A stretch of 64,000 nucleotides of DNA from Enoplolaimus lenunculus (Eukaryota; Nematoda; Enoplea; Enoplida; Thoracostomopsidae). The notes below the pieces were generated by a model. It had not been told where the DNA came from, made no database searches, and worked only from the letters and a program-made list of their open reading frames with translations. The stretch covers positions 1-64,000 of the forward strand of contig JASANG010001251.1 of NCBI GenBank assembly GCA_030248215.1, in the 5' to 3' direction. The translations under genes were made by a program, and so were the position numbers. How positions within the stretch are numbered: position 1 is the first letter of the stretch; every line of letters starts with the position of its first letter. Positions 24,846-36,352 of the stretch are shown here, piece after piece.

Positions 24846-25051
24846 GTTTGATAATTGGCCATTTTGATGAACCAATGCTAAATGACTATTTAAGAAACGG
24901 ACAGGAACATCTTTACTGCTTTAGGCTTAGTTAATAAATTGATTTCTCCAAAATGCATCCCTCCTTTAATCTTCCGCAAAACACAAAGGCGCCGGCACGT
25001 GCGCGAGGGTGCAACTGTACCTCAGTGGACCCCCTGTTTTTTGTACTGTAG

Positions 25052-25590
25052 TGAATAGCGATAGGCATCGGATATTATTTTATATCCGGATATCCGGCAA
25101 TTAGTTGTTTCCGGATATTTATCCAGATATTCGGATATCCGAAATGAAGTGAGTCGTTTACGTTCCAAGAAGAATGAACCGCATTGAAAGTTTTTTACGC
25201 TAAATCGTACAAACATCAGCCCGTGTTACTTTCAGAAGTGCCGCACTTTCAACGGCGGGTCCAAAAATTTCTGTTAAAGGGCAAACTGGTAAATGTTTTG
25301 AAACGCAATATTTCACCCAGAGATTTTCTGAGGGGATAATTGTAAGGCAGAATCCATAAAGTGAAGTTTTTAATCTTAACACGATTTAAGAAACCAAAAT
25401 GTTAAATTATCATGTAATATGCAGGAATGCGGTTCAATATTTTAACTCAGGTTTGAATACAGAATTGGTCGTCAGTACCAGCTGCGTTAACGGCTTAACA
25501 ACGTGAAAATTCCATGGTTCTTTTCGCATACATATTCGGATATTTTTCATATCCGGATAACCGGATATCCGGTGCCCATCTCTACAGTAG
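25052..25590. mobile_element. CGGATATCCGG-type inverted-repeat element
   Basis: The left end has AGCGATAGGCATCGGATAT, then repeated ATATCCGGATATCCGG motifs. The right end mirrors this with CATATCCGGATAACCGG and ATCCGGTGCCCATCTCTA. About 350 bp of single-copy-looking sequence lies inside. A related left end occurs at 50,866-50,925. Confidence 0.6.
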
Positions 25591-25820
25591 TGAACCCGAA
25601 TAACGAGAAAATGATTGGTATTTTTCGTGAATGAGAAAGGGTAAACCTCTTCGTTATTCGGTTCCGGACTGTTATAATTTTTAGTCCACCTACAGGAATT
25701 TGGATAATTCTTAACCTTATACAAGGCCGCTTGCATCATTTACTAAAAATTTTTAATTACCACACTATGTATCAACGACACAAGCTCCAAAATTTCGACT
25801 CACATCAGTATGATAAAGTT

Positions 25821-25992
25821 TAGGGTGTCGCTATACTTTTTAGATTTTTTCAACTCTTTCGTCACCGTCCGTCGACTTTATGTCACCGTTCGACATCGTA
25901 CGCGAGCAGTTCGCGTATGATACTGATGCACAGTAACGTACAGCGACGGACGGCTACGGAAAGCGTTGGACGACAAGTATAGTGCCAACACT
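25821..25992. mobile_element. Short element with TGTCGCTATACT / AGTATAGTGCCA ends
   Basis: AGGGTGTCGCTATACTTTTT at the left and AGTATAGTGCCAACACT at the right form imperfect terminal inverted repeats (about 172 bp). Inside are GTCACCGTCCGTCGAC and GCGACGGACGGC motifs, shared with the minisatellite element at 18,976-19,290. Confidence 0.65.
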
Positions 25993-26222
25993 AAAATTGG
26001 TTCCCAAATTTTTTCTGCTCTAAGAATTTTCTCATAAATTTTATAGAAAGTAGAATAATTGAGTTTCTAACCAAATACCGTTTTGAAATTTGTGAGAAAA
26101 TAGAGAAATTTTGACTAAAAAATCCGCAAGGACCTTAAAGTTTTTGTTATTTAAAATTTTAAAATACTTCGAAAAGTATCGTGTGTCCTCAAAATATATG
26201 TTTATTTTCACCGAATCCTTTG

Positions 26223-29200
26223 TCAAACCTGCCTCTCCTCGCCAAACATAATGCGGACCCGCTGTTTCTGAGAGTTTGCTTTGCTCCCGTTTCCGTTCTT
26301 CTTTTGACTACTGCCGCTGTTAGCTTTCTTTCTTCCGTCAGACTGTTTCGTATCTTTCACTGATTCCACAGTTTCATGGTTACCTTTTGATGTTTCCGAC
26401 GCCAGCTGACTAGACGAAGGACTTGCCAGAGTGAACAGGATTTCAGGATTAAATGCCGTCGCCGATTTACAGCTGGTCGCATCGACTCGTTTTTGTTCAC
26501 TTTTCGCTAAACTCAGCTCAATTTCACTTTGTTGAGGTTCGATTTTTGATCGCGAGCCATGTTGATGATTTTTCAGCTTAGCTAAACTTGAAATATAACC
26601 TTCACCAGGTTTACTCGAATGCTTATCTTCAAATATAAGCGGATTTACTTCAACCACTGGCGTTTCATGATCCATGCCATCGTCGAACGGTGTTTCTTCC
26701 AATGCTGCCTGTTTCCAATTATCAGCAGAACTGCCATTGTTACGAACCATTTGAACCATCTTTTCAACAGAATTGTTATCCCCTGATAATTCAGGAGGCA
26801 CCCCTACCCTGAGTATTAGCGACGAAATTTCTGAGCCGTCTGCATCATCGACAAACGCCAGCGACTGCTGTTGAAATTGTTGTTTCGGATCCGTTTGCGA
26901 GCTTTGTGATGACACATTTGACAGTTGGCTTTCAACTGTTGACCCGGGACTATCATCTTCAGCCGGCTGTTGCCATTCCGTTCCTTTGGTCTTGCCGACA
27001 GACGGCGGCATACTTTGGTTTTCTTTCTCGTCTGGGCTAGCACCAATATTGACCGCAGTAAGCGGCATCCTTTGATCTTCTTCATTGTTGTCTCCGCCAA
27101 TATCGAGAGCGGTTGAAAATTGCGACAAAACCAATATATCGTTGTTCTCTTCGCTGCTCACGAGTCGCATGACGTCATCGTATGAATACGCAGTGGAGAC
27201 ACGACATGGATCTGACACAAATTGGCCAATCACAGACGCCGACATACGTTCATCAGAAACGACGCGTTTTGATTGGCTGAATAGTTTTTCGCTCAGTGAT
27301 TCCAGTGCGCTTCGTGGTTTTGATTGGCGGCGTTTTCGTTTTGATGTTTGTGTCTTTGATGCTTTGCCGCTTTCTTTTCTTTGCTTGTCATTAGACGGTG
27401 GGCGTTCCAGTGACTGGTGGTGCGTTGCTATATCGAGTTCAGTCGACGACACTGGACGGATTGGAAACGAAATAATAGTTTGCACTGGTTTCGATTTGCG
27501 ACGTTTTGATCTCCCCGACGTCGATGCGGAACGATGACTTTCGTCGTATGATTGCATTAAGCCCATTGTAACACGAAACGCCGCTGTTGGGCCTGGTGTA
27601 ATTTGATAGCTGAAACGATATATAGTAGCTCTGCAATTTTCACAACAAAATTATGTAAAATTTTTTGATGCAAATCTGAACTAGGATCATCTTAAGTTTT
27701 TGAACGAATCAGAGACGAAACGGTGTCGCCGGCAGTATATTCGTGGACATGAGCAGTCGATGTTCCGTGAAAGGTAAGTTCTCCAGTCCACTGGCAAAGA
27801 ACCCGTTCGAAGATTAGAAAACCGTGAGTTCAGACCCTCCAAATCTTTCTGCCTGGCTTAGGCTTAGGAATATGCTCATTTTTACGCGTAGGCTTAGGAT
27901 AAGGCTTAGGATTAGGCTTAGGAATATGCTTATAATACTGTTCCGCCCCTGTTATTTACATTGGCCAAACCCTCCAAATCGTATGCTTTTCATTCAAGTC
28001 GCCATGCGTATAAAAGGGCTCATCTGTTGATTGATCCTACCGCAACGGTTAACATTTTATCCAACTTAAGACCATAACCAGCATTTGAGTTTCGTAGGGT
28101 ATAGCGAGCCTGATTAAGGGTAGAAATTTGTGAGACTACAGGATTTATTATATGCCTGTAAAATGGTATTTTTTCATGTCTCAAAGTAAATTCGGCGCAG
28201 GATATATCCCCATTATCTCTACCTTTGTAATAGGGCACAACCGGAGGTCTGCCTCCGGCTCAGGCTCCGGCAGAAAATCAGGCTCCGGTAAGTTTTTTAC
28301 CGGAGGTTCCGGCAATTTCGGTAGTAAAATTTTGCATAGTTTTGTAAAATTTATCTGTTGAACACGTCTTGTTTTACTTCTGTCACAATTTACATGAAGA
28401 ATTTCCGAATTTGCTCCGGAAATTAGCGTAAAACCCAAAGAACTTAACAGAATATTGCAGATATTGGCTAAAATTAACTAATTAACCATCATTTTTGCTA
28501 CCAAATTTCGCCTCACCTCCGGCTCCGGTAAGTTTCGTTGATCTCTGTCTCCGGCTCCGGCATTTTTCACCTCCGGTCGGCTCCGGTAAGTTTCGTTGAT
28601 CTCTGTCTCCGGCTCCGGCTCCGACATTTTTCACCTTCGGTTGCACCCTGCTTTGTATACGCCGCTGACTAACTTGTACAACAATTCACCAAGTCCAATG
28701 TGTTGTTCTTCAGCTTCAGCGAGCAGTTTGCCTTTTTCATACGTTCGTTCGAGTTTCATTTGAATTAAATTGATGCACATTGACACCAAACTCAACCCGA
28801 TGATAATGTAGAAAAACATCAGGAGCATCATTCGCGGACGCGCTGGGACTATGTCGCCTAAACCTGAAATATTTAACCAAACAAATGTTTAAATTCGAAA
28901 AAATTTAAAACACAACAAAGATGGCTGTACACCAGCCTTTTTTGGGTTAAAACTGCTTCAGTTGGTAACAAATTAAATGCCCCTTCGAAAATTTTGTAAA
29001 ACAAAATCCCACTTGCCACGATCCATCCAGCAACTCAGAGGGAGGCTGGGGGCGTAGCCGTCCTCCCCCTCAAAATTTTTTGTGATAAAATGGTAAAGTC
29101 CCTTTAATTTTAACAATTTTTGCCCTCAGATGTTTTTTCCAAAAAATCCCAACATTTCAATTTTTCCCGTCAGAAATTTTTTGTGAAAAAAATTTTTTAA

Positions 29201-32200
29201 GGTCCATACCTGCAAATTTTTTCGTCAAAAATTTTTTTGGTAAAAAAAAATGATAACATTTCTTTCGCAGCATATATTAAAAATTGCGTTTCATAACGTT
29301 CGCCAAACCGCCCGCCCCCCAAGAAATTTTTGGATTCGCCGCTGGCACAATCCCTCCCTTCAATTGTGGACTGGAATAGTCACCACATAACTCAAACAAC
29401 ATAGTTAACATGGTAATAAATGAAAATAATTGGAGCGACATTAGCTAAGATCCAAAGTGTGCCCACAGTTGCACACTGTTGCCCACGAGTGATCATCAAC
29501 CCTCGCTTAAACTAACCGCCCCATGTATAGAACAGGGCCGGATCGTTTTCCGGCGGGGCCGTAAGAGAGTCAGTCTAAGCTTTAGACTAACTTTTTTGCT
29601 TATGCTTACGCTTAGGCTTCGGCTTAAGCTTAGGAATGGGCTCATCCTTACGCTTAGGTTTAGGCTTAGGAATAGGCTCATCCTTACGCTTAGGTTTAGG
29701 CTTAGGAATAGGCTCATCCTTACGCTTAGGTTTAGGCTTAGGAATAGGCTCATCCTTACGCTTAGGTTTAGGCTTAGGAATAGGCTCATCCTTACGCTTA
29801 GGTTTAGGCTTAGTAATAGGCTCATCCTTACGCTCAGGTTTAGGCTTAGGAATAGGCTCGTCCTTACGGTGAGACTTAGGCTTAGGCTTAGGCTTACAAA
29901 TATGCTTATACTACTGTTCTGGCAGTGATCTGTAACATTGGCCAACTCACCAATGGTACTTAGTGAAACAAAGAAAAAATAGCACGCTTGAAAGTAGTCC
30001 CAGTCTTTTTCCCAAATACAAAACGTCGCCGAACAAACACAAATCCACAGGATTACAACAATGATTGCGACCGGGATCGGCAAATCAAATATCGACAGTC
30101 CTTCGCGGTCCAGAGCGTCCAGTTTTCGAATTTCATACATTGGCTGTTTAGTACAGTAGCGAAACATCCGTCGACATAGCATCTTAAACAACTTTTTACA
30201 CTAAAACGATATTGTACACTTCGCCTCACCCCCTGCTGCCGGTGAATATACGACAATTCGTCGGCCGACAACTTATCCCAAAACAGTGTACTAAATTGTA
30301 TGAATAAGACTAAACGTAATCATAAAATAGACCCACCAGAAACGTGGACGCACCTTAAAGTAACATGGACAAACTTTTATGCATAATAATGGGCGACGAA
30401 TTGTCGAGTCGATGAAATTTCGGATTACAAGTTGAAGTACGCGACCCCGACCTCGAAACAATCGCTAGAGTTGTCCTATACATTTCGTTCATCCTTTGCT
30501 TTAATGCTCTATGTATATTAACTTTCGGATCAAAATTAGTATGCCTGTACAATCACTGAATGGAATTTTTGATTTAACGGCATTATTTGTAAAATATAAT
30601 GTAAACCAGGTTTACTTCGCGTAAGCTTTAATTGTAGGTCAGTGTCACGTAGAACTATACCCGTCGCTCACACTCGGTTAATCTTAAAATTTAGCTTTGG
30701 CTTAGATTTACGCAATAAGCTTAAAACTACGCCTAAGCCAACGCGGTAGCCTTTTTGTAAAAGCATAAGCTTTAACCTCTGAGATTAATGTCTAAATCTA
30801 TCTAGACCAAAAATATTATAGCGAGATAAAATCTTCAAGCCCAATATGTCGTTTAATGTTATAAAAACAATCTGAGATACCTTCCAAGGATATGCAACAA
30901 AACCATAAAGAAATGTGTGATTGTAAGATCTTAACTACGATGATTTCGTACGGACAAGAACGTTTTGATTCACTGATCATGGTCAGCCATCGGCAAACAA
31001 CCTATTTTTTATCGGTGATAGGTGTAATGCGCATTAATATCCGGTGTTGCATTTTTCACTGAATGGTTTGTTTTCAAAATTACTAATAAAGAGATTTTGT
31101 AACGTAAATCGAGTGACTAATATCTATACACTGTCAAATTACACAATTGTATTGAACACAGGCGAGTAAAAGTGGGTAGTGGCTAAAGACATTTTGCGCG
31201 GGAATACTCGCTGGTCAAAAATTTTTTTGTCCACTTTTAACACCTCTGGTTACAGCAACGGATTGGTAATCCGTACGTCGTATGTTCGAGCTCCACAGCA
31301 TCCGTAGCAAATTTTTTATGAATTTCTTCACATGGTACTGCTTAGCTTAGAATTTAAGTAAAAATCTTTTGCATACCGCTCTTGAAAAACGTTTCATCCC
31401 TCGCAATGGATTGGCTACGGGCCTAAACATAAATCGTACCTTAAATATCATCCATGGATATTTCAATACAAACGTTAACAATTTTCCCAAGTCATCCAAG
31501 ATACTGAGAACCAACGGAATACCAAATATTGCATATATCATCGTTGCAATTCGACCTGCGTTTGTGTTCGGATACAAATGACCGTAACCTGAAACAAAAA
31601 ATAACCCTTTCTCACATGAATATTTTCTATTTCCCCTGAGACCTACTTTTATGCTAGGATTCGAACTCCAGTGACGGGATTGGGCGGGTCCACCACCACC
31701 ACCCCGCTATAGAGCTTGCGCAGCCCCGGGGGGCCCCCCTCTTTTGTGTTTTTCTTTTTTTTTTTCTTTTCACCTTTTTTTTCCTTCACCCCCCCTCCTC
31801 TACAACAGTTTTTTTTTTAATTTGTGCATTCCTAAAGTATCTGGTAACTTTCGTGTCTAATTTATTACGGTTTTAATTACAAAGCCAGGTCCAAGTATAA
31901 ATCAGGGGTGGACCGTGTTTCTGCGGGACTGCTATCATTGGCCTATAAACCAGTGCCGGAGCAGGCAGGGGTGGGGCTTCTCCCAAATTCCAGGGTGGGG
32001 GCCTCCAAGCTCGCGAGCGAAGCGAGCGAGAAATCAGACGCATTTTGAAACTTAAACGGTTTTTGTTTCAACCGATTAAGGCGGGGGCCCCTTTAGGCCT
32101 GGACACCCCAAATGAGGGGTATGGGGTGGCTGCTCTGGCCCTGCCTAAAACATATGACTAGTTTCTGAAACCGAACTTAGGTATAACTTAAATTTTTTGT

Positions 32201-33725
32201 TTAGCTTTAGGCTTAGGTTTAGGCTTAGGCTTACGAATACGCTTTTGCAACGCTTAGGCTTAGGCTTCGGCTTATGAATACGCTTAATCTACTGTTACGG
32301 CCCTAAAAGTAACATTGGCCCTTACACAGTAACCAGGATACGTCAAAACTGTAAATGATGCGCTGAATCATCGAGAAATACAGGATCCCCACACTCCAAC
32401 TCGGCCAGTTCACTGTTACGTCCCTAAAAGTAACATCGACCCGTTACACAGTAACCAGGATACGTCAAATGTGTAAATGATACGCTCGCAATCATTGACA
32501 AATCCAGGATCCACCCGTCCACTACAACTCGGCGCCGGTTCAACTCACCAATAGTCGTACAAATTGTGACAGCGTACAGCATCGCATTCCAGAAATCCCA
32601 CTCGATCTTCTGTTGTGTATACTTGATCCCTAAATCGTGTTCGTAGACTTTTAATTCATTCAAAAATATATCGCGAATATTATCGCTTGTCGGCGGATCG
32701 ATGTACAACAAATGAACGTTGTTGTTGAAAATTTGAGGCAACATCGACTTGACGAGTCGGCTTCGATTTTTACGCACTTCATTTTTCCATTCTTCTTGCC
32801 GATTTTCAGCGCTGCCTTCTTCTAAATACACAAATACAGCAGCGCCTAAGAATGCATACGCGACCAGTAGTCCCATTAGCATTATATGTTTACCACCAAA
32901 TCGATGATACAGCCTGATGAGCAGTTTGATCCACGTCGGCGGATCCCATTGGGTAAGAAAAAACCAAAAATTTTGCTGTTCGTCGCCGTCTGCGTTGGCA
33001 CCACCATCAACCAGTATCGCTGGTTTAGCTGACGTCCCTGCATTGCGGGCTGGTTCGTAGGCGGGTTCAGCATGACTTTGGTCGTCTGGCTCGTTTGACA
33101 ATTTAATCGGTTCAGCAAAACTGGTTCGTTTTGGTTCGTTTCTAGCTAAGGCCATCGCTGGAGTAAGACTTCCGGCGCTTGCTTGACGAGTGTCGAGGAT
33201 TTCGCCAACTGCAAGCGCTTGAGACGAACTCGATCCTTTCCCTAAGCTACTACTCGGTGGTTTCGAGCTGCGATCCGTCGGCGGCGGTGGACGTTTAAGC
33301 ACTGACGGAAGCGTAACCCCTGTCTGGACGCTTGGGAATACTCCGCCAGGCGCTGATGCTTGTCGTGGGAAATTGCTTCCTGAAAATATTGCAGGACTTC
33401 GCCGGCCGCTTAGCTGGCCCGTTTTAGTTTCAGATGCCAACTGTTTTGTTCCATCTGCTCGATAAATCCCGGAAGAGGACGAAGCAACCCGCTGAGATTG
33501 ATGGTCTCCGGTCCCGGAGACTGAAACCGTATCCCGGTCAGCGAGAGGGCCAGAAGTTCGCAGGTCACCAGTTGTACTCCGGGTACTTGATAGGATGGTT
33601 TCAGCTTGTTTGGCGAGCATTTGTTGTTCCAGCTTGGCTTTACGTGATTTTGGTGATAATACTGCTGGAGTAGGAACTGGACCGTGGGATCCGTGGCGTG
33701 GGACGTTAGTCACACGTCGCATCAT
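26223..33725 (-). CDS. Two-pore-domain (K2P) potassium channel with long cytoplasmic tails
   Basis: Five phase-matched exons: 32,549-33,725, 31,377-31,588, 29,951-30,182, about 28,647-28,863 and 26,223-27,609, giving 1,075 codons including the stop. Residues 1 to about 265 are Ser/Pro-rich and cytoplasmic. TM1 follows (HIMLMGLLVAYAFLGAAVFV), then a long extracellular cap. The first pore filter TTIG|YGH is split by an intron, with TM2 next (IYAIFGIPLVLSIL). TM3 (VAIIVVILWICVCSATF) leads to a second filter STIG|LGD split by an intron at the same place, then TM4 (FFYIIIGLSLVSMCINLI). These are the hallmarks of a background K+ leak channel, which works as a dimer in the plasma membrane. The last exon adds about 460 Ser/Gln/Lys-rich residues, longer than usual for K2P, and is placed here by phase and by lack of any other gene start. 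AATAAA (minus) lies at 26,201-26,206, just past the stop. The subfamily is not assigned. Confidence 0.87.
27848..27966. mobile_element. Partial TTAGGC element in last K2P intron
   Basis: CTGGCTTAGGCTTAGGAATA, GGCTTAGG runs, then ATACTGTTCCGCCCCTGTT and ACATTGGCC. The left terminal repeat is missing. Confidence 0.6.
28213..28652. mobile_element. CCGGAG-rich element with AGGGTGCAACCGG-type ends
   Basis: Left end TAGGGCACAACCGGAGG and right end TTCGGTTGCACCCTG are inverted. Inside, CCGGCTCCGG and ACCGGAGGTTCCGG repeats flank an AT-rich core (TAAAATTTATCTGTT, TTTTACTTCTGTCACAATTT). The core is shared with elements at about 5,700-6,080, 7,800-8,170, 13,630-14,000 and 39,190-39,690. The right end coincides with the 3' border of a K2P exon. 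Confidence 0.75.
28980..29350. repeat. Degenerate copy of an arm-type repeat
   Basis: GGGAGGCTGGGGGCGTAGCCG, followed by CTCAAAATTTTTTGTGATAA repeats and CGCCAAACCGCC, resembles the outer parts of the palindrome arms at about 260-560, 6,340-6,560, 7,240-7,580 and 14,190-14,560. No coding signal. Confidence 0.5.
29519..29945. mobile_element. TTAGGC element containing a 36-bp minisatellite
   Basis: CCCATGTATAGAACAGGGCC starts the element and a worn CAGTGATCTGTAACATTGGCC ends it. Between them, six to seven units of 36 bp (GGCTCATCCTTACGCTTAGG plus TTTAGGCTTAGGAATA) run from about 29,636 to 29,870. It ends six bases from the donor of the K2P exon at 29,951-30,182. Confidence 0.85.
31240..31300 (+). 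other. tRNA-Thr-like fragment
   Basis: ACGGA-TTGGTAA-TCCGT forms a perfect 5-bp anticodon stem with a 7-base loop reading GGT, followed by a TTCGAGC T-loop-like motif. The D-arm is only partly recognisable, the T stem does not pair and no acceptor stem is seen. This looks like a tRNA-derived relic, not a gene. Confidence 0.4.
31602..31740 (-). mobile_element. TTAA-type tRNA-like element, right part unreadable
   Basis: TAACCCTTTCTCACATGAAT, then ATTCGAACTCCAG (B-box side on the minus strand), matches the elements at 15,727 and 18,707. It runs into G/C and T homopolymers at 31,690-31,810 that look like poor sequence. Confidence 0.6.
32165..32322. mobile_element. TTAGGC element in first K2P intron
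   Basis: TTTAGCTTTAGGCTTAGG, further TTAGGC units, CTTTTGCAACGC, then CTACTGTTACGGCCC and AAAGTAACATTGGCC. A second copy of the terminal motif plus an ACACAGTAACCAGGATACG duplication occurs at 32,332-32,470, showing a local duplication of about 120 bp next to the first K2P exon. Confidence 0.6.
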
Positions 33726-33791
33726 CGTGACAGATGTTTTCGGTTAAATTTCTGTCAAAGCTATTGTATATTAAAGATAGTAACACTAATA

Positions 33792-34047
33792 ACACTCTAA
33801 ATTCCTGTGAGTAGATTTTAACTCAGAACGAGTTGAACGTACACAGTGTCGGGTGGGGTTATCAGAATTCAGAATTATGATGTGATTCAACTCATTCTGA
33901 ACTTAATCAACTCAACCTGAATCAACTCAAATCAACTCAACCTGAATCAACTCAACTCAATGTCAGGTAAGGTTTACTGTTAATAACTCCGAAATGAACT
34001 AACTCGCTATCTGCGTTGTCTAAACAACTGATTGGAATTTACAGTAA
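33792..34047. mobile_element. CACTGTAAATTCC-type MITE upstream of K2P
   Basis: Runs from CACTCTAAATTCCTGTGAG to GGAATTTACAGT with the usual AACTCA/TGAGTT interior, including a small expansion of AATCAACTCAACCTG near 33,905-33,960. It lies within 70-320 bp upstream of the K2P start codon. Confidence 0.75.
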
Positions 34048-34223
34048 ACTGGGTCAAAATTTGTACATTAATGCTGTATAGCACAGAACCAGAACAATAT
34101 ATGAAGACAGAGGCCTAAACGAGGTTGAAGGTAAAATGCTAAGAATACGGTGACCACAGTATATTTTAACGACTTGATTAATCAACTCAGTTAGCGAAAT
34201 AGTCCGTTTTGCGTAAATATCAG

Positions 34224-34486
34224 CAAGAGGGAATATAATGAAAAGAGTGTGCATCTCTTGGGGTCCCGTATGGTGCAAAATGTACCACTGACGTTGCGTT
34301 TTCGGTCTACCCAACCTTGTTTTAGAGGGGGGTCGCGATCACATGATTACCCCTAAATTAAACTATAAGGGGTGCATGGTTGAGGCCGCATACATAAAAT
34401 GCCATGGTTCGCACCGGTTGCACCCGCCTCTAGATAAAGGAGGTAGGGCAAAAACGCAATGCGTGCCGAGCGATTATTCACTCTTG
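34224..34486. mobile_element. 263-bp CAAGAG-type element with 7-bp target duplication
   Basis: Ends CAAGAGGGAATATAATG and CGATTATTCACTCTTG are inverted. ATATCAG flanks both sides (34,217-34,223 and 34,487-34,493). Like the copy at 21,772 it has landed inside a CACTGTAAATTCC-type MITE (about 34,170-34,680), and it shares the interior GTACCA/ACGTTGCGTTTT motifs. Confidence 0.85.
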
Positions 34487-35000
34487 ATATCAGTAATTAT
34501 TTACTGACCCGGAGTTGAGTTGAGTCTTACTCTGAGTTGATGTGATTCCTGTATGAGTTGATAAAATTGAACACAGAACGAGTTAAATCAATTCAGAATT
34601 CTCAGTTCTCAACGTCCTAATTCAGTCTGAGTAATTGAACCCAGCCTGGGTTAAAATCAACTCACTAAAATTTACAGTGACTCTTAAGTGCCGCAACGCA
34701 TAAAGTTGATCAGTTTTGGGGTAATATGGAAATAAAATATTATTGTGATAAATCTTTTTTACCACTACTCATACATTGAATAAGTATCGAACAAAGTTAC
34801 CAGCTCTATGCGGTCGCGCAGATATAACGTGGTTCTCTGCATAACCCTATACTTTTTGACTATATTGATAAATTCCGGTACCATCCGGTAAATATAAAAT
34901 AGAGAAAACTAATGTTTTCCGAATACGCTCTGCTTACAGCTTAAACCACAACATTTTAAGCACACTCAGCAACGGCCACCAAAATAGACAAACATAGTTG

Positions 35001-35586
35001 ACCCATGTATAGAACAGGGCCGGATCGTTTTCCGGAGGGGCTACAAAAAAGTCAGTTTAAGCTTTAGACTAATTTTTTGCTTTAGGCTTAGGCTTAGGCT
35101 TAGGAATCGGCTCATCCATACACTTAGGCTTAGGCTTAGGAATAGGCTCATCCATACACTTAGGCTTAGGCTTAGGTTTAGATCTAGGCTTAGGAATACG
35201 CTTATATTCTTGTACCGGCCCTGTTGTATACATGGGCCACATAGTGTATGTGCATGGGTACGTTTGCGTAACAAAATTTGATTAAACCAAGTATCTTGAC
35301 CATGGACACAGTCCAGAAGATATATAGGTCAACACTGATTGTTTATTTCAAACAGTTGTGACTACTGAATACGCCAATTTTGCCGAACACGGCCCATGTA
35401 TAGAACCGGGCCGGAACAGTAGTATAAGCATATTCCTAAGCCTACGCCTACGCGTATGGACGAACCTATTCCTAAGCCTAAGCCTAAACCTAAGCCAAAG
35501 CCAAAGCCAAAAAATTAGTCTAAAGCTTAAACTGACTATTTATAGCCCCTCCGGAAAACGATCCGGTTCTGTTCTATACATGGACC
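35001..35586. mobile_element. Pair of TTAGGC elements in opposite orientation
   Basis: The first (35,001-35,238) runs ACCCATGTATAGAACAGGG to CCTGTTGTATACATGGGCC. The second (35,391-35,586) is inverted (CCTAAGCC strand) and runs GGCCCATGTATAGAACCGGG to CTGTTCTATACATGGACC. Both keep the CGTTTTCCGGAGGGGCT segment at one end. Confidence 0.8.
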
Positions 35587-35632
35587 CCGAACACGAAGCT
35601 AACTGTAAGGCTTAAAATATAAGTGTATGTAC

Positions 35633-36058
35633 TGTATTGACCCGAACAAGAAGAGAGACTGATATTTATCTGGCCTTTCGAGAGGGTAGCCCCTGTTATT
35701 CGATTACGGACTGTTATATATTTAACCCTCCCTCCGTCGCGCTTCGTTAGTGATATATATCCGGCACTGCAACTATCGGATGAATAAAACGTTTGTATTG
35801 TATCAATACCTTGGGCGATAATGCAATGTTACAACTTAAGAGTGTACTTTCAAAACTAAGTATGCTTTAAAGTTTCAAACTAAATTGTATTTGGTACTAG
35901 AGGCATTTATGCACTACAATTTGGAATAATTGACATTTATGGACTAGGGTTTAGAGACTGTATCCGCTTACGAACTCTTATTAGGAACACAGGCTCCTAT
36001 TGCTTGGGACTCAAAATGGAAACCCCTCTCTTAATATTCGGGTCACTCCGGTATATAG
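35633..36058. mobile_element. GACCCGAATAA-type inverted-repeat element
   Basis: TGTATTGACCCGAACAAGAAG at one end and ATATTCGGGTCACTCCGGTA at the other. The interior has TTATTCGATTACGGACTGTTA and GATATATATCCGG. Further copies lie at 38,339-38,810 and 39,953-40,392, with a partial one at about 20,690-20,880. Best terminal form: ACTGTAGTGACCCGAATAA. Confidence 0.7.
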
Positions 36059-36352
36059 AGCCCCGCACATCTATACCATCAGTTCTATGTAAACATTCGA
36101 TTTATATTTTTCGGCGGACACGGATACATAATACCCAAATCTATTCCCAAACGTGCCATTAAAATGTTTAACCCATCTTTTTCACTATGCCTACACTTAT
36201 AGAGTTTGTACTCCTTTTGGGAGCTAAAGTATAACCCCAGCTTATAAAGAAAACGCTTTATAGCCAACCATCAATCAAAAGTACAACGGAAGCTTTATAA
36301 GGTCCGGAGTTTTGAAGAAAGCCTATGAAAACCAGGTTCCGAATACATCGAA

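Noticed and set aside
29479-30191. Long open frames with LSLNLSVRM or LGLGLGIGSSLR repeats on both strands
   Set aside because: They are the 36-bp TTAGGC minisatellite read in frame (36 is a multiple of three). On the minus strand the frame also runs on from the K2P exon past its splice donor.
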